64,000 nt of DNA from an uncultured Nitrospiraceae bacterium (GTDB taxonomy: Bacteria > Nitrospirota > Thermodesulfovibrionia > Thermodesulfovibrionales > Dissulfurispiraceae): the NCBI GenBank assembly GCA_903822005.1, contig CAIJNL010000041.1, positions 1 through 64,000 on the forward strand, in the 5' to 3' direction. Shown here piece after piece: positions 41,815 to 53,226 of this stretch. The translations under genes and the position numbers were made by a program. Each line of letters starts with the position of its first letter. The stretch's first letter is position 1. Below the pieces are notes generated by a model, which ran no database searches, was not told the origin of the DNA, and was given only the letters and a program-made list of their open reading frames with translations.

Positions 41815-43023
41815 ATGCAAACCGGGCAGAGAATTCATTTCGTTTCCATTGTCTCATTCCTTGCAGCGGCATTGACGTTGACCGCTTGCGGCGGCCAGGC
41901 GCCGAGTCAGCAAATGCCCACCCCTGAAGTGTCGGTAATAGTAGTCAAACAGGAGCGTGTCGCGCTTACTATGGAACTGCCCGGCAGGACATCGCCCTAT
42001 CTGATCGCGGAGGTGCGACCGCAGGTGAGCGGCATTATCCAGAAGCGTCTCTTCACTGAAGGTGGTTATGTCCAGGCCGGACAGGTACTGTACCAGATTG
42101 ATCCGTCCACCTACAGGGCCGCCTTTGACAGCGCCATGGCCGGCCTCTCCAGGGCCGAGGCGAATCTGACAACTATCCGGCTTAAGGAAGGGCGATATAA
42201 GGAGTTGATCGCCATTAATGCAGTCAGCAGACAGGAATATGATGATATGGTGGCCGCGCTCAAACAGGCAGAGGCAGATGTTGCCGGCAATAAGGCCGCT
42301 GTCGAGGCCACCCGCATCAATCTTGCATACACCAGCGTAAAAGCGCCCATATCGGGACGAATAGGCAAATCCTCCGTCACAGATGGTGCACTTGTCACGG
42401 CAAGTCAGCCGTCATCGCTTGCCGTTATTCAGCAGCTTGATCCGATGTATGTAGACGTGACCCAGTCAAGCGCCGATCTCTTGCGCCTGAAAAATGACAT
42501 GGCCACAGGAAAGCTCAAAAAGGACGGGGCCAACCAGGCAAGGGTCAAACTTGTCCTTGAAAACAGCGCTCCTTACCCGCAGGCAGGCACTTTGAAATTC
42601 TCGGACGTGACCGTTGATCAGAGCACAGGATCTGTCACACTGCGCTCTCTCTTTCCGAACAGGCAGAATATCCTGCTGCCCGGCATGTATGTGCGAGCAA
42701 TTGTTGAGGAGGGCGCGATCGAAAAGGCCATACTGATCCCGCAGCAGGCAGTAACCCGCGATCCCCAGGGGAACGCCGTTGCCATGGTTGTGGATAGTTC
42801 CGAAAAAGTTGCGCCGCGCGTATTGAAGGCTGAGAGGGCCATTGGCGACAAATGGCTGGTAGGCGAAGGGCTGAAACCTGGGGACAGGGTCATCATGGAG
42901 GGCCTGATGAAGGTCCGGCCCGGAATGCCCGTAAAGGCCGTGCTGTTTGGGACCGCTCCGGCTGCAGCCCCGGCAGCGGCAACTCATTCAGAAAAGACCA
43001 AAAGCCCGGGCGCCGCAAAGTAA
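41815..43023 (+). CDS. acrA: RND efflux periplasmic adaptor, AcrA/MexA type
   Basis: 402 residues with a lipoprotein signal (LAAALTLTAC, Cys25-26 region then GGQ), so it is anchored in the inner membrane facing the periplasm. The order is barrel-sandwich (RTSPYLIAEVRPQVSGIIQK, FTEGGYVQAGQVLYQIDP), helical hairpin (about 100-165), the return lipoyl strand (YTSVKAPISGRIGKSSVTDG), a beta-barrel (VDVTQSSADLLRLKND) and the membrane-proximal domain. It bridges the AcrB-type pump and outer-membrane channel encoded next. GAGGTG precedes the ATG. The C-terminal tail is alanine/proline-rich. Confidence 0.93.
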   Translation: MQTGQRIHFVSIVSFLAAALTLTACGGQAPSQQMPTPEVSVIVVKQERVALTMELPGRTSPYLIAEVRPQVSGIIQKRLFTEGGYVQAGQVLYQIDPSTYRAAFDSAMAGLSRAEANLTTIRLKEGRYKELIAINAVSRQEYDDMVAALKQAEADVAGNKAAVEATRINLAYTSVKAPISGRIGKSSVTDGALVTASQPSSLAVIQQLDPMYVDVTQSSADLLRLKNDMATGKLKKDGANQARVKLVLENSAPYPQAGTLKFSDVTVDQSTGSVTLRSLFPNRQNILLPGMYVRAIVEEGAIEKAILIPQQAVTRDPQGNAVAMVVDSSEKVAPRVLKAERAIGDKWLVGEGLKPGDRVIMEGLMKVRPGMPVKAVLFGTAPAAAPAAATHSEKTKSPGAAK

Positions 43024-43035
43024 AGGAGAAGCCAC

Positions 43036-46000
43036 ATGTCAAAGTTTTTTATAAACAGACCTATCTTTGCCTGGGTCATTGCCATCATCATCATGCTGGC
43101 AGGACTTTTGGCCATAAAGACCTTGCCGGTTTCACAATATCCGGCCATTGCTCCCCCTGAGATCGCCATCAATGCAATCTACCCCGGCGCGTCCGCAAAG
43201 ACCGTGCAGGACACTGTCACCCAGGTCATAGAGCAGAAGATGAACGGCATCGACCATCTGACCTATATGTCTTCTACCAGCGACTCATCCGGGTATATCA
43301 CCATTACCCTTACCTTTGATGCAGGCACTGATCCGAATATCGCGCAGGTGCAGGTGCAGAACAAGTTGCAGCTCGCTACGCCTCTGCTGCCCCAAGTTGT
43401 GCAGCAGCAGGGTATACAGGTCACCAAGTCTACAAGAAACTTCCTTCTGATAGCAGGGTTTTATTCCGCTGACGGCAGCATGTCGCGATACGATCTGACC
43501 GACTATATGGTTGCAAATGTCCAGGACATCATAAGCCGGGTAGAGGGTGTTGGAGAGGTCATGACATTCGGATCGCAGTATGCGATGCGGATCTGGCTTG
43601 ATCCTAACCGTCTGAACAGTTATAAACTGACGCCGGCTGATGTGAAACAGGCCATAAGGAACAATAACGTACAGATTTCCGCAGGACAGCTTGGAGGGAC
43701 CCCGATTGCAAAAGGTCAACAGCTTAACGCGACCATAACCGCAAAGACATTGCTCCAGACCCCGGAGCAGTTCCGTGAAATCCCTCTCAGGATAAACAGT
43801 GACGGTTCTATAGTCCGCCTGCGTGATGTGGCCCGCGTCGAACTGGGCAGTGAAAACTATGATGCAATTGGAAACTATAACGGCGCGCCCGCGTCAGGCA
43901 TGGCCCTGAAACTGGCGTCGGGAGCCAATGCCCTTGATACAGCCGACCGGATCAAGGCCAAGCTGGAGGAACTCTCCAGATTCTTCCCCCAGGGGATGAC
44001 GCTTGTATATCCCTACGACACTACCCCATTTGTCAGGATATCGATAAAAGAGGTGATTATAACCCTGGCCGAAGCAATTGTTCTCGTCTTCCTGGTGATG
44101 TTCCTCTTTCTCCAGAACCTCAGGGCGACCCTGATACCGACTATTGCCATCCCGGTCGTGCTACTCGGCACCTTCGGCGTGCTGTCCGCGTTCGGGTATT
44201 CGATTAACACTCTGACCATGTTTGCCATGGTGCTGGCTATAGGACTGCTGGTCGATGACGCAATAGTTGTGGTCGAAAATGTCGAGCGTGTGATGAGCGA
44301 AGAAGGACTTTCTCCTGTTGAGGCGACCCGCAAGTCCATGGACCAGATCACAGGAGCTCTCGTCGGAATCGCCATGGTACTCTCCGCAGTATTTATACCG
44401 ATGGCCTTTTTCGGCGGCTCGACAGGAGTAATCTATCGCCAGTTTTCAGTCACTATTGTATCGGCCATGATACTGTCTGTAATCGTGGCCCTTGTTCTGA
44501 CACCCGCGCTCTGCGCTACGCTCCTTAAACCGGTTGAAAAAGGGCACCAGGCCTGCGAGACCGGAAGGTTGAGCAAGTTCTTCTGCAAGTTCAACCTGTA
44601 TTATGGCCGCGGCAGCAGTAAGTATCAATCCATGGTCAGCCGGATAATCGTTGCCGGCAAGCGTTATCTGATCGTCTATGTTGCCATCGGTATCGCGATG
44701 GTCTTTCTCTTTCTTCGCCTGCCGACCGCTTATCTTCCTGACGAAGACCAGGGCATACTGCTGAACCTGGTACAGCTGCCTCCTGGCGCAACCCAGGAGC
44801 GTACTATTAAGGTGCTTGAGCAGATCAAGAGGCATTATCTTGAGGATGAAAAGGACGCGGTCGAATCGGTATTCTATGCTGTAGGCTTCAGCTTTGCAGG
44901 CCGCGGCCAGAACACAGGCATCGCTTTCGCCAAACTTAAGGATTGGGACCTGCGCAAAGGCCGCAATCTGCGCGTAGATGCTATTGCCCAAAGGGCCATG
45001 ATGGTTTTTTCGCAGATCAAGGATGCGATGGCATTTGCCTTCGCGCCGCCTGCTGTCATTGAAATGGGGACTGCCAACGGCTTCGACTTTCAGCTGCAGG
45101 ACCGGGCCGGACTCGGACATGAGAAGCTGACTGAGGCGCGGAACCAGCTCCTCGGCATGGCAGCACAAAACAAAACCCTGATCGGCGTGCGACCAAACGG
45201 GCAGAATGATAATCCGGAATATCAGCTGGATATAGATGAAAAACGGGCGGGGGCGCTCGGTCTTTCGATGGGTGATATCAATGATGCGCTATCGACCGCC
45301 TGGGGCAGCTCGTATGTCAATGACTTTATAGATCGCGGTCGCACCAAGAAGGTCTATGTACAGGCGGATGCGCCGTACCGCATGCTTCCTGAAGACCTTA
45401 ACAAGTGGTATGTGCGTAACAATGCGGGAACCATGGTCCCCTTCTCGGCCTTTGCATCGGCCCATTGGGGCTACGGCTCGCCAAGGCTCGAGAGATTTAA
45501 CGGGATGCCGTCCATGGAGATCCTGGGTCAGGCCGCGCCCGGCAAGAGTACCGGCGAGGCCATGGCCGCCATGGAAGAGATGGCCTCAAAACTGCCTGCC
45601 GGCATAGGATATGAATGGACGGGCCTTTCATATCAGGAGCGGATGACAGGTAGCCAGGCGCCGGCGTTATATGCCATCTCGATCCTCGTAGTCTTCCTCT
45701 GCCTGGCCGCTCTATATGAAAGCTGGGCGATCCCTTTTTCCGTACTGCTGGTGATACCTCTCGGCATTATCGGAGCACTGCTGGCGTCCACATTGAGGGG
45801 CCTCTCCGACGATGTCTATTTCCAGGTAGGACTTCTTACCATAATCGGGCTCGCTTCAAAAAATGCGATCCTGATCGTAGAGTTCGCCAAGGAGCAGATG
45901 GAGCAGGGCATGGGTCTGCTCGAGGCGACCAGGGAAGCGGCCCGTATCCGTCTGCGGCCGATATTGATGACATCTCTCGCGTTCGTTCTCGGCGTGCTGC

Positions 46001-46200
46001 CGCTCGCGATCAGTTCAGGTGCGGGTTCGGGCGCCCAGAATTCGATCGGCACATGCGTTATCGGCGGCATGCTTACAGCCACATTCCTGGCTATTTTTTA
46101 TATCCCACTGTTCTTTGTGATGGTGCGGCGTTACTTTAAAGGCAAACAAACGGCACCGTCCCGGCAGCCGGGGGCGCCCTCTCCGGCGGAGGTGAAATGA
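43036..46200 (+). CDS. acrB: RND multidrug efflux pump, AcrB/MexB (HAE1) type
   Basis: 1054 residues, full HAE1 length. The first helix is [20 protein letters not shown]. The proton-relay aspartates stand in [20 protein letters not shown] (helix 4). Two large periplasmic loops flank the central helices, and [17 protein letters not shown] marks the second half. It shares family features with AcrB such as [20 protein letters not shown]. The pump uses the proton gradient to expel hydrophobic drugs, detergents or solvents. It starts 12 bases after acrA and ends one base before the channel gene, a tight operon. The C-terminal tail is proline/alanine-rich. Confidence 0.95.
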   Translation: MSKFFINRPIFAWVIAIIIMLAGLLAIKTLPVSQYPAIAPPEIAINAIYPGASAKTVQDTVTQVIEQKMNGIDHLTYMSSTSDSSGYITITLTFDAGTDPNIAQVQVQNKLQLATPLLPQVVQQQGIQVTKSTRNFLLIAGFYSADGSMSRYDLTDYMVANVQDIISRVEGVGEVMTFGSQYAMRIWLDPNRLNSYKLTPADVKQAIRNNNVQISAGQLGGTPIAKGQQLNATITAKTLLQTPEQFREIPLRINSDGSIVRLRDVARVELGSENYDAIGNYNGAPASGMALKLASGANALDTADRIKAKLEELSRFFPQGMTLVYPYDTTPFVRISIKEVIITLAEAIVLVFLVMFLFLQNLRATLIPTIAIPVVLLGTFGVLSAFGYSINTLTMFAMVLAIGLLVDDAIVVVENVERVMSEEGLSPVEATRKSMDQITGALVGIAMVLSAVFIPMAFFGGSTGVIYRQFSVTIVSAMILSVIVALVLTPALCATLLKPVEKGHQACETGRLSKFFCKFNLYYGRGSSKYQSMVSRIIVAGKRYLIVYVAIGIAMVFLFLRLPTAYLPDEDQGILLNLVQLPPGATQERTIKVLEQIKRHYLEDEKDAVESVFYAVGFSFAGRGQNTGIAFAKLKDWDLRKGRNLRVDAIAQRAMMVFSQIKDAMAFAFAPPAVIEMGTANGFDFQLQDRAGLGHEKLTEARNQLLGMAAQNKTLIGVRPNGQNDNPEYQLDIDEKRAGALGLSMGDINDALSTAWGSSYVNDFIDRGRTKKVYVQADAPYRMLPEDLNKWYVRNNAGTMVPFSAFASAHWGYGSPRLERFNGMPSMEILGQAAPGKSTGEAMAAMEEMASKLPAGIGYEWTGLSYQERMTGSQAPALYAISILVVFLCLAALYESWAIPFSVLLVIPLGIIGALLASTLRGLSDDVYFQVGLLTIIGLASKNAILIVEFAKEQMEQGMGLLEATREAARIRLRPILMTSLAFVLGVLPLAISSGAGSGAQNSIGTCVIGGMLTATFLAIFYIPLFFVMVRRYFKGKQTAPSRQPGAPSPAEVK

Positions 46201-46201
46201 C

Positions 46202-47671
46202 ATGGCCGAAAAAATAATATTAAGAATAATAATATTAGCAGTCCTGACAATGGCCTGCCTCTCCGGATGCACAATGGCGCCGACCTATACGCGCCCTGCG
46301 ACTCCGACGCCTGCTGCCTGGCCGGAAGGAGCGGCCTATAAGACCGATGCTGATTCGAAGCAGGGACTGGCTGCGACTGATATAGCATGGAGAGATTTTT
46401 TTATCGACAGGAACCTGCAGAAGGTGATCGAACTTGCGCTTGCGAACAACCGTGACCTGCGCATGGCCGTGCTAAATATTGAAAAAGCCCAGGGGCAATT
46501 TCAGATAAAAGTTTCCGATCTGTTTCCGCATGTCAACGCAGCCGGAAGCCGCACAGACCAGAGGGTCCCAAAGGATTTGTCGCTGACCGGGCACGCAATG
46601 ACCACCCGACAGTATAGTGTAGGACTCGGCTTCAGTGCATACGAACTGGACCTCTTTGGCCGAATCCAGAGCCTGAAGGACCAGGCGCTGGAACAGTATC
46701 TTGCGACTGAAGAGGCCCGTCGCAGCGCACAGATCGCCCTTGTGGCTGAAGTTGCGAGCGTTTATCTTTCCCTGGCCGCTGATCGGGAACTGCTGCAGCT
46801 GTCGAGTGACACCCTCAAAACGCAGGAGGCGACCTTCGAGTTGATTCAGCGTCGTTTTGACGTCGGGTTCTCCTCCGAACTTGACCTGCGTCAGGCGCAG
46901 ACCCGTCTGGATGCGGCCCGTGTGGATATCGCCAGGTTCACCGGGCAGGTGGCGAGGGATGAAAACGCGTTGATGCTGCTGGTTGGGTCAGCTGTCCCGG
47001 CTGAACTGCTGCCAAAAGAACTTGGAACTATTGCGCTGCTGAAGGACATTTCTCCAGGGTTGCCGTCAGAGACGCTGTTGCGCCGCCCGGACATATTGCA
47101 GGCAGAGCATATACTTAAAGGTGCTAACGCAAACATCGGTGCGGCCAGAGCGGCCTTTTTCCCGCGCATCACTCTCGTCGCAAACGGGGGATACGCAAGC
47201 ATCAGACTCACCGACCTTTTCCATCCCGAGTCTCTTGCCTGGAGTTTTGTGCCGCAGATCAGTGTTCCGATCTTTGACGGCGGCGCCAATATAGCCGGCC
47301 TGGATATTGCCAAGGCAGATCACGCTATCATGCTTGCACAGTACGAGAAGGCCATCCAGGTCGCATTCAGAGAAGTAGCCGATGCGCTGGCCCAGCACGG
47401 AACCATAGGGGACCAGATGGCGGCGCAACAGTCCCTGGCAGATGCAAGTGCGAAAGCCTATAGCCTGTCAGAAGCACGTTACAAGGCAGGGATTGACAGT
47501 TATCTGACTGCCCTCGATGCCCATCGCTCCCTTTACAGCGCGCAGCAGGGGCTGATATCTGTCCGCCTGTTGCAGCTGACCAATCTGGTGACTCTGTACA
47601 AGGTGCTTGGCGGCGGGGTGGATGTGCCGGTTGAAGCAGCGGATAAGCCGGTCACTAAGATCACTGATTGA
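46202..47671 (+). CDS. outer-membrane efflux channel, OprM/NodT lipoprotein
   Basis: 489 residues. A lipoprotein signal ends MACLSGC with the lipidated cysteine near residue 24. Two outer-membrane-efflux repeats follow (about 75-265 and 280-475), with [78 protein letters not shown] and [20 protein letters not shown]. This is the OprM/NodT branch of TolC-like trimeric channels. It starts one base after the acrB stop (translational coupling) and completes a tripartite pump. Confidence 0.93.
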   Translation: MAEKIILRIIILAVLTMACLSGCTMAPTYTRPATPTPAAWPEGAAYKTDADSKQGLAATDIAWRDFFIDRNLQKVIELALANNRDLRMAVLNIEKAQGQFQIKVSDLFPHVNAAGSRTDQRVPKDLSLTGHAMTTRQYSVGLGFSAYELDLFGRIQSLKDQALEQYLATEEARRSAQIALVAEVASVYLSLAADRELLQLSSDTLKTQEATFELIQRRFDVGFSSELDLRQAQTRLDAARVDIARFTGQVARDENALMLLVGSAVPAELLPKELGTIALLKDISPGLPSETLLRRPDILQAEHILKGANANIGAARAAFFPRITLVANGGYASIRLTDLFHPESLAWSFVPQISVPIFDGGANIAGLDIAKADHAIMLAQYEKAIQVAFREVADALAQHGTIGDQMAAQQSLADASAKAYSLSEARYKAGIDSYLTALDAHRSLYSAQQGLISVRLLQLTNLVTLYKVLGGGVDVPVEAADKPVTKITD

Positions 47672-47680
47672 AGACTGCCG

Positions 47681-48784
47681 TCAGGACTTAAACATTTTCC
47701 TGAAGGCCTTTCCTGCAAGCGTATCTTTGGTTTCGAGCGCGCCGTGAGGGCATACCTCAATACAGCAGTAACATCTTATGCATTTGTCGTAATCAAATAC
47801 GACACAATTCTTTTCGGGGGTTATCGCCTTTGCGGGGCAATATTTTGAGCACTCGCCGCAAGATCTGCAGAGAGCGGCCTTAACCACAGGACGCTGGGTG
47901 ACATATTTTCTCAGAAATTTATGGAACCTGCGCGGGCCGAAGACTAACGGTATCATAAGCGGCAATCTGAAATCATCTATCTGCGGCAGTTGGCCCTCAA
48001 TATGATATTCGGGAACCAGTCCCATTTTTGAGGCCATCCTGTTGGTCGGCAGCTCATCGGGTCCGAGACCGAACATGCGGCATACTGCCATGTCGAGCGC
48101 CAGCGCGTTGTCGCTTGCCATAAGAACATTCAGTTCGCGGGGTTTGCCCGACCTGCCGGGTCCCTGCCCCTGCATTGCAAGTATTCCGTCAAGTATGGTT
48201 ACGGAGGGTTTGACGACAGCATAAATCTGCACGAGCAGCCGTGCAAACATGTCCCTGTCCACACCTGCCCTGAGATGCCATTCCGGCTTTCTGAGCCCGA
48301 CAATACAGCCGAACAGGTTCTTGACCCCGAGTGTCAAAAGCATCTGGCAATGCGTTTTGAGTTTTGGCAGGTTGATCAGCACATCAGCCTCCAGCGCGTC
48401 CGCAGCCATTTCTATCTTGCCGAAGGGTTCGCCGATGTCAACGAGCACAGACCTCCTGAACTCCCTGAATTCGACATCGAGGCCTTCAAGGGCCGTCGCA
48501 AATCCGCCTGTTTTAAGAATGCGGCTGAAACTGCCGACTGCCTGGCTGTCGGCTATGACAGGCTTTGCTCCTTTTTCGAGCACATATTCCACAACGGCAC
48601 GAACAACAAAAGGATTTGTAAGAATAGCGGATTCAGGAGTGGCAGGCGCCAGAAAATTCGGCTTTATAACAATGACTTTTCCAGGTGAAACCGCACTCCC
48701 GACGAATTCCTCGAGCAGCGAATGGATATTCGGCTTAAGTTGTTTATAATCATAAGATGAGGTTTTGACAACGACCCTTGGCAT
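47681..48784 (-). CDS. DUF362 protein with C-terminal 2x4Fe-4S ferredoxin domain
   Basis: 367 residues. The DUF362 domain (about 1-290) has VIKPNFLAPATPESAILTNP, DSQAVGSFSRIL, INLPKLKTHCQMLLTLGVKN and ILDGILAMQGQGPGRSGKPR. The C-terminus carries two ferredoxin motifs, CRSCGECSKYCPAKAI and CIRCYCCIEVCPHGAL. The family is common in anaerobes and its role is unsettled (electron transfer or cofactor chemistry). It is convergent with the efflux operon with only nine bases between stops. It appears monocistronic. Confidence 0.85.
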   Translation of the reverse strand: MPRVVVKTSSYDYKQLKPNIHSLLEEFVGSAVSPGKVIVIKPNFLAPATPESAILTNPFVVRAVVEYVLEKGAKPVIADSQAVGSFSRILKTGGFATALEGLDVEFREFRRSVLVDIGEPFGKIEMAADALEADVLINLPKLKTHCQMLLTLGVKNLFGCIVGLRKPEWHLRAGVDRDMFARLLVQIYAVVKPSVTILDGILAMQGQGPGRSGKPRELNVLMASDNALALDMAVCRMFGLGPDELPTNRMASKMGLVPEYHIEGQLPQIDDFRLPLMIPLVFGPRRFHKFLRKYVTQRPVVKAALCRSCGECSKYCPAKAITPEKNCVVFDYDKCIRCYCCIEVCPHGALETKDTLAGKAFRKMFKS

Positions 48785-48895
48785 GCGGGTATGCTATCAG
48801 TTTGGCGGTTATCAGTTCAAGTAGTCTATGATTGGACAAATGAGCTGTTTTATGGTAAAGTTTTCTGAATTTCGGACGATAATAAAAGTGGTACT

Positions 48896-49303
48896 ATGGA
48901 CACATTAGCCCATAAAAATGTTGCTCCTATTGAGGTGCTCTCTGACGGAAGGCGTTACAAACGCTTTTCGAGGGAAGAGACTGTCAGGATAGATTTTCGC
49001 GGTCAGACGGCTACGGGGAACCTTGCCAATCTCAGCGCTACCGGCCTGCTGGCAACTTTCAGCAGCAGCAGTATCCTGCCGGCTTGCTCTGAAACTGTGT
49101 CAGTGCATATTGATATCGACGGCAGGGAGAATGTGCTGGATGTCCAGGGCCTGGTTGTCAGGATACAGATACCGACTGAATACGAAGTGAAGGACGTTAT
49201 AGAGATCGCGGTCAACTTCAGCGACCTCCGCCCGGCTGCCAAACACAGCCTTCAGAAGCTCATCAATTTTCTGCTCATTAAAGACAAAAACTACAAGACC
49301 TAG
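48896..49303 (+). CDS. PilZ-domain protein
   Basis: 135 residues. The motif RRYKRFSREETVRIDF carries the basic RxxxR-like start of a PilZ domain, followed by TGNLANLSATGLLATFS (the D/N-x-S-x-x-G element, here NLSATG) and VQGLVVRIQ. PilZ proteins usually bind cyclic di-GMP as adaptors for motility, polysaccharide or secretion systems. The second motif has asparagine in place of aspartate, which may weaken binding. No partner domain is attached. The ribosome-binding site is weak. An HD-GYP protein at 7230 is the only cyclic-di-GMP enzyme candidate in the window. Confidence 0.75.
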   Translation: MDTLAHKNVAPIEVLSDGRRYKRFSREETVRIDFRGQTATGNLANLSATGLLATFSSSSILPACSETVSVHIDIDGRENVLDVQGLVVRIQIPTEYEVKDVIEIAVNFSDLRPAAKHSLQKLINFLLIKDKNYKT

Positions 49304-49312
49304 CCCGTTGTG

Positions 49313-49340
49313 CTAAAATTCAGAAGATCCTGAATTTTAG
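49313..49340. repeat. perfect 11-bp inverted repeat between pilZ and plsC genes
   Basis: CTAAAATTCAG (49313-49323) and CTGAATTTTAG (49330-49340) form a perfect stem with a six-base loop. It begins nine bases after the PilZ stop and ends 31 bases before the PlsC start. There is no T-run after the stem, so an operator or mRNA hairpin is as likely as a terminator. Confidence 0.6.
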
Positions 49341-49371
49341 ATCCTGGGAGTCAGTTTTCAGAAATCTTGCG

Positions 49372-50136
49372 ATGCTTCTTAAAACATACAGAACACTTTT
49401 ATTGATTACCCTGAATTTTATGCTCCTCTTTCCGGGCATGCTCCTGAACCTGTTTTTTCTTCCAGCGGGACGAAGCCGCGCAAAGATGCAGGCTGTCATG
49501 ACCATGCTCTGGTCCCGGGCGATGTGCAGCATTCTGGGCATACGCGTCGCAAAGGGGGGCCGCCGGACGAAAAGCGTATTTTTTACTGTCTGCAACCATG
49601 CCAGTTATGTTGATGTTCTTGCAATGGGAAGCCTCAAGCCGACGGCGTTTCTCTCAAACCATGAGGTGAAAGGCTGGCCGTTAATCGGATGGCTGGCAAG
49701 GCTCGGCGGAACAGTATTCGTCAACCGCAATTCCAAAAGGGCCTCTCTTCGGTCTATGCTCGAGATAGAGAGGAAGATCGATTATGGCATCAGGGTGGTC
49801 ATTTTTCCTGAAGGCACGACCTCCGACGGCAGGTCTGTAAAAGCTTTCAAGAGTACATTTTTTAATATACCTGCAAGGCATAATATGCATGTCCGGCCGG
49901 TCAGCATCAGATACGCCGGAGAGGTTGTTGACAAGGTGGCCTGGCATGGGGGCAAAAAGATAGGGCCTCACTTCTGGACCCTTGCGGGCCTCAGAAAGAT
50001 AAATGTTGCGGTGCTTTACGGCAACCCGATACCTCCCCAGTCAGTGGGTGTCTCGACAGTTGAGGCGAGAAAGCGGCTTCGTGATCTTGCCCATGAAAGC
50101 ATTGTGCAAGGGTTTGAGGCCCTGAAAAGAAACTAA
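49372..50136 (+). CDS. plsC: 1-acyl-sn-glycerol-3-phosphate acyltransferase (PlsC family)
   Basis: 254 residues. A hydrophobic N-terminal helix (TLLLITLNFMLLFPGMLLNL) anchors it to the inner membrane. The acyltransferase motifs are present: NHASYVD (HxxxxD catalytic pair), LGGTVFVNRN, FPEGTTSDG and VRPVSIRYAG. It should transfer an acyl chain to lysophosphatidic acid or a related lysolipid. The start codon lacks a clear ribosome-binding site. It lies 11 bases upstream of a ferredoxin-nitroreductase gene. Confidence 0.88.
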   Translation: MLLKTYRTLLLITLNFMLLFPGMLLNLFFLPAGRSRAKMQAVMTMLWSRAMCSILGIRVAKGGRRTKSVFFTVCNHASYVDVLAMGSLKPTAFLSNHEVKGWPLIGWLARLGGTVFVNRNSKRASLRSMLEIERKIDYGIRVVIFPEGTTSDGRSVKAFKSTFFNIPARHNMHVRPVSIRYAGEVVDKVAWHGGKKIGPHFWTLAGLRKINVAVLYGNPIPPQSVGVSTVEARKRLRDLAHESIVQGFEALKRN

Positions 50137-50147
50137 CAGGAGGAATA

Positions 50148-51056
50148 ATGGATAATCAGAAAATGGTTGAGATAAACTCGGGGCGTTGTATCGGCTGCGG
50201 GCTTTGTATCAAGGTCTGCCCTTTTGAGACACTTTCTCTTGAGAAGGGGAAGGCCGAGGTCACCGGCGAGTTGTGTATATCATGCGGCCATTGCGCTGCA
50301 GCCTGCTCCTGCGGGGCGATTAATGTTCCGCGCATAGATTCGTCAGCCCTCGAGTTCGCCACTTTTTCTCTGGACCATTGGTGGCTGCCTTTTGGGGAAT
50401 ATGATACGGCCGGTCTTGTTAGATTAATGACGTCGCGTCGATCATGCCGCAATTATCTCGATCAGCCTGTAGCCAGGCAGGTGCTCGAAGACCTGGCGAA
50501 AATCGGGACCACCGCGCCGTCCGGCACTAACAGCCAGTGCTGGACCTTCACGATACTGCCGACCCGCAAGGCGGTGATAACTCTGGCCGAAGAGGTCGCA
50601 TCCTTTTTCAGAAAACTGAACAGGATGGCGGAGAATGTAATCCTGAGGAAGGCGCTAAAGCTTGTTGGCAAGGGTGAACTCGACGACTATTATGAAAAGT
50701 ATTATGCGCTGGTAAAGAAATCGCTGGATGAATGGAAGGAGTCAGGCAAAGACAGGCTCTTTCATGGGGCTACGGCCGTCATTATCGTTGCCTCAAAACC
50801 GGGGGCAACCTGTCCTTCAGAGGACGCGCTGCTTGCCACGCAGAATATCCTGCTCGCGGCGCACAGCATGGGGCTCGGCACCTGCCTGATCGGATACGCT
50901 GTGGCAGCAATGGCGCAGGGCACTGATATGCAGTGCAGGCTGGGCATGACTTCGAGGGAAAAAGTTTACGCGGTAATCGCGATAGGGCATCCGAATGAGA
51001 AATACGAGACGGTTGCCGGGCGCAAGCAGGCGACTCTCCGGTATTTCGAGGGATAG
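50148..51056 (+). CDS. nitroreductase-family protein with N-terminal 2x4Fe-4S ferredoxin
   Basis: 302 residues. Two ferredoxin motifs, CIGCGLCIKVCPFETL and CISCGHCAAACSCGAI, are followed by an FMN-dependent nitroreductase fold (RRSCRNYLDQPVARQVLED, APSGTNSQCWTF, AHSMGLGTCLIGYA, IAIGHPNEKYE). Such proteins, frequent in anaerobes, use ferredoxin-level electrons to reduce unknown nitro or flavin-linked substrates. A strong AGGAGG lies six or seven bases before the ATG. The gene follows plsC closely and may be cotranscribed. Confidence 0.9.
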   Translation: MDNQKMVEINSGRCIGCGLCIKVCPFETLSLEKGKAEVTGELCISCGHCAAACSCGAINVPRIDSSALEFATFSLDHWWLPFGEYDTAGLVRLMTSRRSCRNYLDQPVARQVLEDLAKIGTTAPSGTNSQCWTFTILPTRKAVITLAEEVASFFRKLNRMAENVILRKALKLVGKGELDDYYEKYYALVKKSLDEWKESGKDRLFHGATAVIIVASKPGATCPSEDALLATQNILLAAHSMGLGTCLIGYAVAAMAQGTDMQCRLGMTSREKVYAVIAIGHPNEKYETVAGRKQATLRYFEG

Positions 51057-51165
51057 TACCTTGCCGTCAAAGGCAGCTGTTTCTCGCGTCCAGAAATATT
51101 GATATACTTATTACAACTGTAACTCCACGACACTGAGAGATGAAGACGCTCTGGAGGGAAAAGCC

Positions 51166-52059
51166 TTGAAAGTGTTATATCTTGCGGTGCTGTTGACCTT
51201 TTTATCCGCCTGCGCATCGAACCCGCCGGTTAAGGCGGAATCACCCCGGGAAACCCTGAATCAATACGTTTCCCAGCTGCAGAATAATCCCGATGGTCAT
51301 GAGCTCAGGGAGAAGATCATCAGGCATGCGCAGACCATGGAGCAAAAGCCTGCCAGACCGCAGGAAGCTGACAGGTATATGGCCCGTGGCGCCGCGGCGG
51401 CCAGGGACGCCCAAAATGCCAATGACTATAAAGATGCAGTACGGGAATATGAAAAAGCGTCACTCGCCGCTCCCTGGCTCGCCGATGTTTATTACAAACT
51501 CGCGGTTGCTCAGGACCGGGCAGGTCTGTATTCCGAGGCCATAAATAGTATGCTGCTTTATCTCCTGGCAGCACCGGGCGAGTCAGGCGCCAGGGACCTG
51601 CTTTACGAGATTGAATACAGGAAAGAGAAGGCGGCAAAGGCCGCGATGGAGCCGACTGCGCCGAAGGAGGAGCCCGGTCCCAAAGACATTACTGTTCGTG
51701 AAGACAATAAGCCGGACGACTGGCTTATAAAGATTGACGGCAGAAGATATGCGAACAATTCAGATCCCAATTATACAATGACAATAGACGTGCGGGGCAG
51801 GGTCATCGTATTGGGAGTGATATGGCCTGACGGCAGCCAGTTTCGCACCGGATACCAGGAACTGACCGGGACCAATAACCGGTTTGAGATTAAAGGTCGT
51901 GAGTTTACGCAGCAGCTGGCTCCGCCGGGGCCTAACATCATGCAGGTCTGGGCAGAGGAGATCACTTTCAAAATCAGCGAAGAGGGCGACAGCATAATTC
52001 GCCATATCCGTTACAGCGACGGCACTGCGCGCGACGTGACTTACACCTGGCAAAGATGA
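51166..52059 (+). CDS. tetratricopeptide-like lipoprotein
   Basis: 297 residues from TTG 51166 (GGAGGG seven bases before). A lipoprotein signal ends LLTFLSAC (Cys16). Helical TPR-like repeats occupy about 60-150 (DAVREYEKASLAAPWLADVY, KLAVAQDRAGLYSEAINSML), followed by a lysine/glutamate/proline linker and a C-terminal beta domain (YTMTIDVRGRVIVLGVIWPD, NRFEIKGREF, IRHIRYSDGTARDVTYTW). I do not recognise the second domain. It is probably an outer-membrane or periplasmic lipoprotein of unknown role. It lies 260 bases upstream of nifH but before the nif promoter, so is not part of the nif operon. Confidence 0.75.
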   Translation: MKVLYLAVLLTFLSACASNPPVKAESPRETLNQYVSQLQNNPDGHELREKIIRHAQTMEQKPARPQEADRYMARGAAAARDAQNANDYKDAVREYEKASLAAPWLADVYYKLAVAQDRAGLYSEAINSMLLYLLAAPGESGARDLLYEIEYRKEKAAKAAMEPTAPKEEPGPKDITVREDNKPDDWLIKIDGRRYANNSDPNYTMTIDVRGRVIVLGVIWPDGSQFRTGYQELTGTNNRFEIKGREFTQQLAPPGPNIMQVWAEEITFKISEEGDSIIRHIRYSDGTARDVTYTWQR

Positions 52060-52170
52060 AGGAGTAGCATCTTTTAATCTTCAATCATCTCCGTAACATC
52101 ATCCCCGCATTAATACAAAGAAATCGCCCGACCAAAGATCAGTAGAGTCTTGCCACAAATACTACAAAAG

Positions 52171-52186
52171 TGTAATAAAGCTAACA
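52171..52186. promoter_or_regulatory. NifA-type upstream activator sequence of nifH
   Basis: TGT at 52171-52173 and ACA at 52184-52186 are separated by exactly ten bases, the NifA recognition layout. The site lies about 78 bases upstream of the -24 element of the sigma-54 promoter, a normal enhancer distance. Confidence 0.7.
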
Positions 52187-52260
52187 ATAATGCGCAGATT
52201 GAGGTATTGCAGGCTTATTGCAAAAAACCCGCAAACGCCGTAAATACGCCATTTCAGGCC

Positions 52261-53159
<899 letters not shown>

Positions 53160-53193
53160 CTGGTGATAAAGGGCCTCAAAATATCGGTGGTTT

Positions 53194-53208
53194 CGGCCCT
53201 CCGGGCCG
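53194..53208 (+). promoter_or_regulatory. intercistronic hairpin between nifH and nifD
   Basis: CGGCCC (53194-53199) pairs perfectly with GGGCCG (53203-53208) around a three-base loop. ATCGG at 53183-53187 can compete for or extend pairing with CCGAT at 53206-53210. There is no T-run, so it is not a simple terminator. Such hairpins after nifH can stabilise the upstream message and favour NifH over NifDK. Confidence 0.55.
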
Positions 53209-53226
53209 ATGAAGAATGGAGGACAT

